A stretch of 5,888 nucleotides of DNA, taken from assembly GCA_029879595.1 (NCBI GenBank), contig JAOUPZ010000200.1, positions 1 to 5,888 on the forward strand. Direction: 5' to 3'. The translations under genes and the position numbers were made by a program. This document shows positions 1 through 4,977 of the stretch, piece after piece. The notes beneath the pieces are model-generated. The model did not search any database. It saw nothing but the letters and a program-made list of their open reading frames with translations, and was not told the origin of the DNA. Numbering within the stretch: position 1 is the stretch's first letter; each line of letters opens with the position of its first letter. The stretch comes from Deltaproteobacteria bacterium (GTDB lineage Bacteria > SAR324 > JACQKK01).

Positions 1-875
1 TTGGGCGGACATTCGCAGGGTGATTCCCAGAGCCGAAAGCAATCCTTCACCAGACGGTCTTCAAGTGAGTGAAAGGCAATCACGGCGATTCTCCCTCCCG
101 GAGCGAGCAGGGCCGGCGCGGCGGCCAGCAGGCTTTCCAGTTCTTCCAGTTCCCTGTTTACCGCCATCCGCAAAGCCTGGAAGATCTTGGTGGCCGGATG
201 TCGTCCCTTGCGGTGGAACTTTCCTGGAATGACCTTTTTGACCAGCGAGGCCAGTTCCAGGGTCGTGGTCAGGGGGGTGTTTTTGCGTATCTGGACTATT
301 TCCCGGGCGATCCGTGGGGAGAACCGTTCCTCGCCCAGGGTGGAAAACAGCTTGCGCAGCCGATCTTCGTCCCATGTATTAAGAATTTCGGCGGCGGTCA
401 TACCACGGCCCTCCTGGTTCATACGCATATCAAGCGGTCCGTTTTCCATGAAGCTGAACCCCCGTCCGGGCTCGTCCAGCTGGCGGGAAGAAACCCCCAG
501 GTCAGCCAGAAGATAGTCCACCGTTCCGGGCATCAGACGTGTGGTCAGCCCGGAAAAAGGCATATTCTCCAGCACCACCCGCTGCTGGAATCCCGCCAGT
601 TTTTTTCCGGCCGCCAGCAGGGCCTCCGGATCACGATCGCAGGCGAACAGCTCCGCGCGGGCAAACCTTTCCAGCATTGCCAGGGAGTGTCCTGCGCCGC
701 CCACCGTGCAGTCCACAATCAGCCCCGGGTCGGCCGGGGCGTTTTCCAGCACTTCACTGACCAGCACCGGAAGGTGGTAGTGGCCCTCCGGCGGGCCGGC
801 TGCGCCGTTATCCGCTGTGTTCAAGGCGTTTTCTCCCGCCGTGGCCGAGCTTTCGGCGGCTTTTTTCCGGATCAT
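1..875 (-). CDS. rsmH: 16S rRNA (cytosine(1402)-N(4))-methyltransferase RsmH, C-terminus cut by window edge
   Basis: RsmH (MraW) N4-methylates C1402 of 16S rRNA in the decoding centre, using SAM; it is cytosolic. The 291 residues visible cover most of the protein. The family's HxPVL start appears as HLPVLVSE (about 34-41). The SAM-binding loop is DCTVGGAGHS (55-64), followed by CDRDPEAL (79-86). LLADLGVSSRQLD (122-134), RGFSF..GPLDMRM (138-152), GEERFSPRIA (181-190), HPATKIFQALRMAVN (226-240) and GGRIAVIAFHSLEDRLVK (260-277) are all family signatures. The frame runs off base 1 within the CxCPP segment, so roughly 50 or fewer C-terminal residues are missing. The ATG at 875 is preceded by a GGGAAGGG-type ribosome binding site with a 7-nt spacer. 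It gives an N-terminal extension of about 30 hydrophilic residues compared with the usual start just before HxPVL, and I see no internal ATG to replace it. The usual upstream partner mraZ is absent; the gene follows a cyclase gene instead. Confidence 0.97.
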   Translation of the reverse strand, partial: MIRKKAAESSATAGENALNTADNGAAGPPEGHYHLPVLVSEVLENAPADPGLIVDCTVGGAGHSLAMLERFARAELFACDRDPEALLAAGKKLAGFQQRVVLENMPFSGLTTRLMPGTVDYLLADLGVSSRQLDEPGRGFSFMENGPLDMRMNQEGRGMTAAEILNTWDEDRLRKLFSTLGEERFSPRIAREIVQIRKNTPLTTTLELASLVKKVIPGKFHRKGRHPATKIFQALRMAVNRELEELESLLAAAPALLAPGGRIAVIAFHSLEDRLVKDCFRLWESPCECPP

Positions 876-1006
876 TGCAGCGCCCTTCCCTCAGGCCCCT
901 GAAGCCGAAAAGCGATATTTGGCCTGCAGGTTGTGACCGGCGCGCCCAGGCCCTGGAGTTCTCCCCGTGATATAACAGACCCCCGGATTATATTCATCCC
1001 CGGACC
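876..1006 (-). promoter_or_regulatory. rsmH leader region with weak promoter-like signals
   Basis: This 131-bp gap separates the cyclase stop from rsmH. Reading the minus strand it holds a perfect TATAAT (987-992) but no recognisable -35 at 16-18 bp upstream. A direct repeat TCCGGGG on the minus strand (981-987 and 998-1004, 17 bp apart) flanks that box. Nearer rsmH are the 8-bp palindromes GGCGCGCC and CCTGCAGG, and just before the start is the SD-like GAGGGAAGGG (883-892). I see no convincing intrinsic terminator for the cyclase gene and no small ORF such as mraZ. A promoter for rsmH here is plausible but only the -10-like box supports it. Confidence 0.25.
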
Positions 1007-1954
1007 TTATGCGTTGGAGTGCCCGAACCTGTGAGCCGCCCCCTGAAAGCCGGGGGCAAACCCTGTCACTTCGTACAGTTGCCTGATTCCGATGCCCTTC
1101 AGATCAACATGGATGGAGTTTGCCCTGACAATGGTGGGTCCCAGGTGGCCGAATACAGGGCTGGAAATTACCAGCGGGGAATCGGTGCTTTTGGTGGTGG
1201 CCTCCACCCGGGCGGCCATGTTTACCACATCGCCCATCACCGTAAGCTGTTTATGCTTGGGATGTCCGATTTTCGCCGAAACCACCTCCCCGAAATGAAT
1301 TCCGACCCCGATTTTAATCTTCCGGTTGAAGTTTTCGAACATAAACTCGTTGAAAATCTTCAATTTATCCAGCATCTCCATGGCGGCTATCACCGCATCC
1401 ATACAGATAACGGTCGGTTCACGGGCATAAAACCCGAACAGGGCCATCAGCCCGTCGCCGTAATACTGATGGATATAGCCGTTGTTCTTGATAATCACGT
1501 CCCCCATCAGATGAAAATATCTGTTCAGGGCATGGATGGTGTCGTGGGGGGGCAGGGATTGGGTGAGTACTGTGAAATCCCTGATATCACTGAACAGAAC
1601 CGCCATGGGAATGGCCTGGCCAATGGCCAGATGAGCCTGTGGCTTTACGTCATCGAAGCGCAGATCTTCCTTGATCATTCTCCGGACCCGTACATCCCCG
1701 GTGGGCTGGGCCTGGCAGGCCAGCCGGATATTGGCGGGAAGCTCATATTCAGCCGCAAACTTTTCCTCCACGCGGGTCGGCGGGGTCAGGTTTTCCGGTG
1801 ACTCCAGCACCTCCACCTTGCATGTGGTGCATCGGGCCACTCCTCCGCAGGCATGCAGGTGCTGTATTCCGTTCTTTAGGGCTATCTTCAGCAGACTTCC
1901 CTGGGGAAGCTCCTCTTCAATATCCTTTTCGTCCTCGTAAATTATCTTGGCCAT
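1007..1954 (-). CDS. 2Fe-2S ferredoxin domain fused to class III adenylate/guanylate cyclase
   Basis: This 315-residue soluble protein has no membrane segment or signal peptide. Residues 1-95 form a ferredoxin-like domain with four cysteines at 36, 42, 45 and 80. The spacing C-X5-C-X2-C-X34-C resembles adrenodoxin-type more than plant-type (C-X4-C-X2-C) ferredoxins. Residues about 115-300 form a class III cyclase catalytic domain. The metal-binding aspartates are D123 (FSDIRDFT) and D167 (YYGDGLMALFG). GVGIHFGEVVSAKIG (216-230) and GDVVNMAARVE (241-251), which carries the transition-state pair N245/R249, are typical. The usual purine-selecting lysine, three residues before the GD, is Q163 here. 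The partner position just before VMGD is T238, as in class IIIb enzymes. Cyclisation of ATP or GTP under redox control of the cluster is an inference from the fusion; the architecture itself occurs in other bacteria. The gene lies 52 bp after the dihydroorotase gene on the same strand and has only a weak ribosome binding site. Substrate is left open. Confidence 0.93.
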   Translation of the reverse strand: MAKIIYEDEKDIEEELPQGSLLKIALKNGIQHLHACGGVARCTTCKVEVLESPENLTPPTRVEEKFAAEYELPANIRLACQAQPTGDVRVRRMIKEDLRFDDVKPQAHLAIGQAIPMAVLFSDIRDFTVLTQSLPPHDTIHALNRYFHLMGDVIIKNNGYIHQYYGDGLMALFGFYAREPTVICMDAVIAAMEMLDKLKIFNEFMFENFNRKIKIGVGIHFGEVVSAKIGHPKHKQLTVMGDVVNMAARVEATTKSTDSPLVISSPVFGHLGPTIVRANSIHVDLKGIGIRQLYEVTGFAPGFQGAAHRFGHSNA

Positions 1955-2006
1955 GGGAAAATCCGTTCCAAATCACTTCCGTCCTTGCCCTTGCCCCGGC
2001 AATATT

Positions 2007-3275
2007 TCAATCAATCGAATATACAATTCTTCCCGATACAATGGTCACCTCGGGGCGTCCGGTAATGGAAAAGCCCTCATATGGAGTCCATCCGCATTTT
2101 GAGGCCACACGGTCATCCCCCGCACCGATATTCCAGACATGTTCGGGATCAACCAATACCAGGTCCGCATCATATCCGGCCTCCAGTCGGCCCTTGTTCA
2201 GCCCCAGAAACTCAGCCGCATTCAATGATGTTAACTCAATCAGCCTCTGGATGGAAATTAGTCCTTTACTGCAACAGTCCAGCGCCAGTGGCAACAGATA
2301 TTCAACCCCCGGCAATCCGCTGGGAGCCCTGTCGTATTCCTGCTCCTTTTCCTCCAGTGTATGCGGGGCATGGTCACTGCCCAGAGTGTTTATGCCCGTA
2401 TTCAACTCCGCCAGCAGAGCTGATCTCCGTTCTTCCTCACGCAATGGTGGATTGACCCTGAATCTGTTTTCCCGGGGATTTTTTATGGACCCCGTGGAAA
2501 GAAACAGGTGATGGGGGCTGGCCTCGACGCGGACCCTGTCCCCAATGCCGCTTTTTTCCACCATCCGGCAAACCTCCGCCTGGGTCACATGACAGATAAT
2601 CAGCTTCACCGGATGACTGGCCGCCAGTTCCAGGGCCTGGGCCACCGCCTTCAGTTCGGCGCCGGCCGGCCGCAGTTTGTGGTGATGGTGAACATCATGG
2701 GGCCAGCGGTCTTGCTCATTTTCCAGATCATCGATGTCCTCGGCATGTACCATCACCGGCAGGCCCAGCCGGGCCGCCTGTGAAATATGCCTTTCCATGA
2801 ACTCCGGTGCCAGCCCGCCCTGGCCAGTAGAGGGCCCCATGAATATTTTGAGGGCCTTTACCCGACCGGTTTCCAGGGCCGCCGGAACCTGGTCCAGGTT
2901 GTCCGGGGCCGCGCCGAAATTGAAGTACAGATTGGCCTGGGAGTCCTGCGCGAGCCTTATTTTTTCCTGCAGGGCGGCCAGTGTTGTGGTGGGCGGACTG
3001 GTGTTGGGCATGTCCATGCAGGTAGTCACCCCGCCCTTGACCGCGCTGGCCGCACCGGAAAGCAGGGTCTCCTTGTATTCCGCGCCGGGCTGCCTGAAGT
3101 GAACATGGGCATCAATAGCCCCCGGCAAAAGCAGCCTTCCCTTTCCGGGCAGAACAGGGACTTCTGCTGGGCGCGCCAGATCCGGCCCGATGCTCTCAAT
3201 CCTGCCACCGGTAACCAGAACCCCGGCCCTCCTTCCATCGGGAAGCCTCACATCTTCAATGAATAGATCATTCAT
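2007..3275 (-). CDS. pyrC: Dihydroorotase (amidohydrolase superfamily)
   Basis: Dihydroorotase closes N-carbamoyl-L-aspartate to dihydroorotate, the third step of de novo pyrimidine synthesis, in the cytosol. From the ATG at 3275 it has 422 residues. Metal ligands of the TIM-barrel amidohydrolases are visible: DAHVHFRQPG with H57/H59, K143 in ALKIFMG (likely the carboxylated lysine), H177 in VMVHAED, H229 in IICHVTQ and D301 in GSDHAPHTLEEK. Family signatures MDMPNTSPP, EASPHHLFLS, RVNPPLRE and SGLPGVEYLLPL are also present, and the C-terminus has the usual small beta-sandwich segment (DADLVLVDP). The ATG at 3275 puts the N-terminus (MNDLFIEDVRL) where the family begins, and a GAAGG lies 7 nt before it. 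A second candidate, the ATG at 3302, has the stronger site GGGGAGG and overlaps the upstream stop as TGATG; it would add nine residues. An in-frame start at 3356 would overlap the methyltransferase and is unlikely. A related allantoinase or hydantoinase is the main alternative, but the PHH and DHAPHT motifs favour dihydroorotase. Confidence 0.92.
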   Translation of the reverse strand: MNDLFIEDVRLPDGRRAGVLVTGGRIESIGPDLARPAEVPVLPGKGRLLLPGAIDAHVHFRQPGAEYKETLLSGAASAVKGGVTTCMDMPNTSPPTTTLAALQEKIRLAQDSQANLYFNFGAAPDNLDQVPAALETGRVKALKIFMGPSTGQGGLAPEFMERHISQAARLGLPVMVHAEDIDDLENEQDRWPHDVHHHHKLRPAGAELKAVAQALELAASHPVKLIICHVTQAEVCRMVEKSGIGDRVRVEASPHHLFLSTGSIKNPRENRFRVNPPLREEERRSALLAELNTGINTLGSDHAPHTLEEKEQEYDRAPSGLPGVEYLLPLALDCCSKGLISIQRLIELTSLNAAEFLGLNKGRLEAGYDADLVLVDPEHVWNIGAGDDRVASKCGWTPYEGFSITGRPEVTIVSGRIVYSID

Positions 3276-3301
3276 AGCCAAACCTTCAGCCCCCTTGCAC
3301 A

Positions 3302-4057
3302 TCAAGCCGCCTCCCCGTTCTTTTCGCATACCATCAGCAGCCTGCCGGCCCCGCAATAATATGGCTCCTGCTCCAATGAACTGAACATGGAGATGGTTTC
3401 CATGCCCACCATTTCCAGCATGTGCCTTATCTCAGATACGGAATATAACCAGTGACTTAACTTTCTGGCTTCCTTCCTGCCATTGCGGACAAGGGTGTAT
3501 TCGGTCTCCAGCCTGCCCTCGGCCACATGATAATGGTGGTCAACCAGCAGCAGGATTCCCCCCACATTCATCCAGTTTCGCTCCATGCCTTCCAGCAGCA
3601 TACTTTCCAGACACATCGCCGTATCCAGCACGAACCTTGCGCCCGGCACCAGGGAATGGGAAACAGCGGCCAGAAATTCCGCGGTGCCGTTCCTGTCGAA
3701 ATATCCAAAACTGTTGCCGAAACAGAACGCGCCGGCAAACGGACCCAGCCCCTGCAACTCACGCATATCACGGGCGACCCATTCCACCTCCAGCCCCGAG
3801 GACTCGGCCTTTTCCCGTCCCTCGACCAAAAACAGTTCCGAACGGTCAATTCCCGTGAGCCTGAACCCCCGTGCCGCCAGGTCGATGCTGAGCCGACCCG
3901 GACCGCAAGGTACATCCAGGATCTTTCCGCCAGCGGGCGGGTTAAGCACCATGTGCAGAAAATCTGCCTCTTTTTCAGTCACCTCAGGCGGGTTTGCCCT
4001 GCGCCAGGCCTCCATGGGAAGCCCCTCAAAAAACCTTGCGTACCAGTCGTGTTCCAT
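3302..4057 (-). CDS. Class I SAM-dependent methyltransferase, substrate unknown
   Basis: This is a 251-residue cytosolic protein with a Rossmann-fold methyltransferase core. The SAM-binding motif I is KILDVPCGPGRLSIDLAARG (45-64), a DxPCGPGR variant. It is followed by the acidic strand end TGID (D71) and ARDMREL (D97). A motif IV-like stretch FCFGNSFGYF (111-120) and the usual LVPGARFVLDT strand (136-146) come next. The C-terminal part (about 160-215) contains a mixed beta region ending in LSHWLYSVSEIRHMLEMVGM, as in small-molecule or undefined-substrate methyltransferases where this half forms the substrate lid. I cannot name the substrate. The ATG at 4057 has a weak GGAAA site 6 nt upstream. 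The gene is first in a minus-strand series and runs directly into pyrC with a 1-bp overlap or a 26-bp gap depending on the pyrC start, so co-expression is likely. That does not by itself imply a pyrimidine-related substrate. Confidence 0.85.
   Translation of the reverse strand: MEHDWYARFFEGLPMEAWRRANPPEVTEKEADFLHMVLNPPAGGKILDVPCGPGRLSIDLAARGFRLTGIDRSELFLVEGREKAESSGLEVEWVARDMRELQGLGPFAGAFCFGNSFGYFDRNGTAEFLAAVSHSLVPGARFVLDTAMCLESMLLEGMERNWMNVGGILLLVDHHYHVAEGRLETEYTLVRNGRKEARKLSHWLYSVSEIRHMLEMVGMETISMFSSLEQEPYYCGAGRLLMVCEKNGEAA
3303..3316 (-). promoter_or_regulatory. Strong ribosome binding site before the alternative pyrC start
   Basis: On the minus strand GGGGAGG (3310-3316) stands 7 nt before the ATG at 3302, inside the last codons of the methyltransferase gene. 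The methyltransferase TGA (3304-3302) shares its A with that ATG. This layout is typical of translational coupling, and it makes the 3302 start a serious rival to the ATG at 3275, which has its own weaker GAAGG (3283-3287). Confidence 0.55.
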
Positions 4058-4126
4058 CTGTTATTTCCAGGAATTGCGGCAATCCTTTTTAGCGTTCCTG
4101 ATTTTTTCAGGCTACGTTTGCCGGAG

Positions 4127-4138
4127 ATAACGCGTTAT
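4127..4138. promoter_or_regulatory. Perfect 12-bp palindrome ATAACGCGTTAT in the divergent intergenic region
   Basis: ATAACGCGTTAT is a perfect dyad in the 179-bp gap between the divergent methyltransferase and pyrophosphatase genes. It overlaps a consensus-like TATAAT on the plus strand at 4136-4141, which could be a -10 box for the pyrophosphatase. There is no good -35: TTGCCG at 4118-4123 is only 12 bp upstream. A site overlapping a -10 would be in the usual place for a repressor. Its GATAACGC half also occurs in the tandem array downstream of the gene. The operator role is inference. Confidence 0.35.
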
Positions 4139-4197
4139 AATCATTACCGCCCGGTGCTTCTGTGGTAAAAAGAACCTGCAGCATAGTCCAATTCAGC

Positions 4198-4209
4198 ACA
4201 CCATGGTGT
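4198..4209. promoter_or_regulatory. Perfect 12-bp palindrome ACACCATGGTGT upstream of the pyrophosphatase gene
   Basis: ACACCATGGTGT is a perfect dyad ending 27 bp before the pyrophosphatase ATG. It could be a protein-binding site or part of the leader. There is no loop, so a stable RNA hairpin is unlikely. The rest of this gap holds a short CCTGA-TTTTT-TCAGG inverted repeat (4097-4111) and nothing else I recognise. Confidence 0.25.
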
Positions 4210-4236
4210 CAGCAACAATTTTTACGACCGTGAACA

Positions 4237-4791
4237 ATGCCCACACTTCAACTCTACTTTGCAACCAGCAACACGCACAAGGTCAGGGAAACCGAAAACT
4301 ATCTTGGTCTGGAAATAAAATCGGCCCCCCTGGAACTGACGGAACCGCAGACCCTGGATATGGAGGAACTGGCCCGGCATAAGGCGCTGGAAGCCTGGGA
4401 CAAACTGGGACGTCCGGTAATGGTGGAGGATACGGCCCTGGTTTTCCATGGCTGGAAGGGGCTGCCCGGCCCTTTCATCCGATTTTTTATCGAAAATATG
4501 GGGCTGGAGGGGCTGTACAAGGCCCTGGAGGGATTTCCCGACAAGAGCGCCGAGGCCATCTGCACCATCGGCTACCACGACGGGCACCGGGTGTCCTGCT
4601 TCCATGGGCATGTCAAAGGGCACATCTGCCCTCCCAGGGGCGAACAGGGCTTCGGCTGGGACCCTATATTCGTTCCGGAAGGCAGTGAGTTGAGTTTCGC
4701 CGAGATGTCCCTGGATCAAAAGCAGCGCTTTTCCATGCGGGCCCAGGCACTGGAGAAGTTTTCCCAGCATCTGGACCTGCTGGGCGGATGA
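4237..4791 (+). CDS. rdgB: XTP/dITP pyrophosphatase, HAM1/ITPase family (archaeal/eukaryal-like)
   Basis: HAM1/RdgB/ITPA enzymes hydrolyse non-canonical purine triphosphates (dITP, ITP, XTP) to the monophosphate and pyrophosphate, keeping deaminated purines out of DNA and RNA. The 184 residues match the family in length. The phosphate-binding ATSNTHK (9-15) with E18, the catalytic VEDTAL with D65 (63-68), the GFGWDPIF strand-turn (138-145), SFAEM (153-157) and K162 are all present. LPGPFIRFF (76-84) followed by GLEGLYKALEG resembles the ITPA version of the enzyme, not the GxPGxYSARY of E. coli-type RdgB. The base-contacting SHR near the C-terminus reads SMR (166-168), so the conserved histidine is methionine here. 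The ATG at 4237 gives the expected N-terminus, but no Shine-Dalgarno sequence is visible before it. The gene is divergent from the methyltransferase and convergent with the peptidase gene. The 11-bp repeat array begins one base after its TGA. Confidence 0.93.
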   Translation: MPTLQLYFATSNTHKVRETENYLGLEIKSAPLELTEPQTLDMEELARHKALEAWDKLGRPVMVEDTALVFHGWKGLPGPFIRFFIENMGLEGLYKALEGFPDKSAEAICTIGYHDGHRVSCFHGHVKGHICPPRGEQGFGWDPIFVPEGSELSFAEMSLDQKQRFSMRAQALEKFSQHLDLLGG

Positions 4792-4792
4792 G

Positions 4793-4918
4793 CACTGCGT
4801 TATCACTGCGTTATCACTGCGTTATCACTGCGTTATCACTGCGTTATCACTGCGTTATCACTGCGTTATCACTGCGTTATCACTGCGTTATCACTGCGTT
4901 ATCACTGCGTTATCACTG
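4793..4918. repeat. Perfect 11-bp direct tandem repeat, 11 full copies plus 5 bp
   Basis: The unit CACTGCGTTAT is repeated head to tail from 4793 to 4913 without a single mismatch. A partial copy (CACTG) at 4914-4918 follows, after which the sequence departs (TGG). There are no spacers. The unit is about 45% GC, lower than the neighbouring genes, and is not self-complementary, so the array should not fold into strong hairpins. Eleven bases is close to one helical turn, so every copy faces about the same side of the DNA. The plus strand is free of stop codons in all frames across the array, while the minus strand has stops. Possible explanations are a slippage-driven minisatellite or phased binding sites for a protein. 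No partner protein gene is in the window. Confidence 0.99.
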
Positions 4919-4928
4919 TGGATTTCAT

Positions 4929-4948
4929 AGCGGGCTAAGAGTCCCGCT
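4929..4948. terminator. Inverted repeat AGCGGG/CCCGCT, possible terminator
   Basis: A 6-bp perfect GC-rich stem (4929-4934 with 4943-4948) with an 8-nt loop lies just after the tandem array, between two convergent genes. There is no uridine tract on either strand, so intrinsic termination is uncertain. It could help end transcripts of the pyrophosphatase or the peptidase gene. Confidence 0.35.
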
Positions 4949-4951
4949 TCT

Positions 4952-4977
4952 GCTCTGGGCCCAGGGGCTTTCAGAGC
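4952..4977. terminator. Inverted repeat GCTCTG/CAGAGC at the end of the peptidase gene
   Basis: GCTCTG (4952-4957) pairs with CAGAGC (4972-4977) around a 14-nt loop. It abuts the TAG stop of the minus-strand prepilin-peptidase-like gene (4978-4980). The position fits a 3'-end hairpin for that gene, but the loop is long and no T-tract follows. Confidence 0.3.

Noticed and set aside
69..902. 277-codon plus-strand open frame
   Set aside because: It is antisense to rsmH, whose motifs are unambiguous; the frame is open because of GC-rich codon bias and has no recognisable domain.
921..945. Restriction-like 8-bp palindromes CCTGCAGG and GGCGCGCC as cloning-vector traces
   Set aside because: They sit in natural-looking intergenic sequence with no vector features, and short GC palindromes are expected in GC-rich DNA.
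1019..1801. 260-codon plus-strand open frame
   Set aside because: It is antisense to the ferredoxin-cyclase gene and shows no domain or ribosome binding site.
1798..2511. 237-codon plus-strand open frame
   Set aside because: It spans the antisense of two real genes and the gap between them and has low-complexity composition.
3276..3356. pyrC start at 3356
   Set aside because: It would overlap the methyltransferase gene by 55 bp, and two better starts with ribosome binding sites lie downstream.
4222..4806. 194-codon minus-strand open frame
   Set aside because: It is the antisense shadow of the pyrophosphatase gene, which has clear family motifs on the plus strand.
4793..4918. CRISPR array
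   Set aside because: The repeats are 11 bp and contiguous with no spacers, and no cas gene is present.
4793..4918. Cluster of DnaA boxes or a replication origin
   Set aside because: The unit has TTATCAC, not TTATCCACA or a close variant, and no replication gene or AT-rich unwinding region is nearby.
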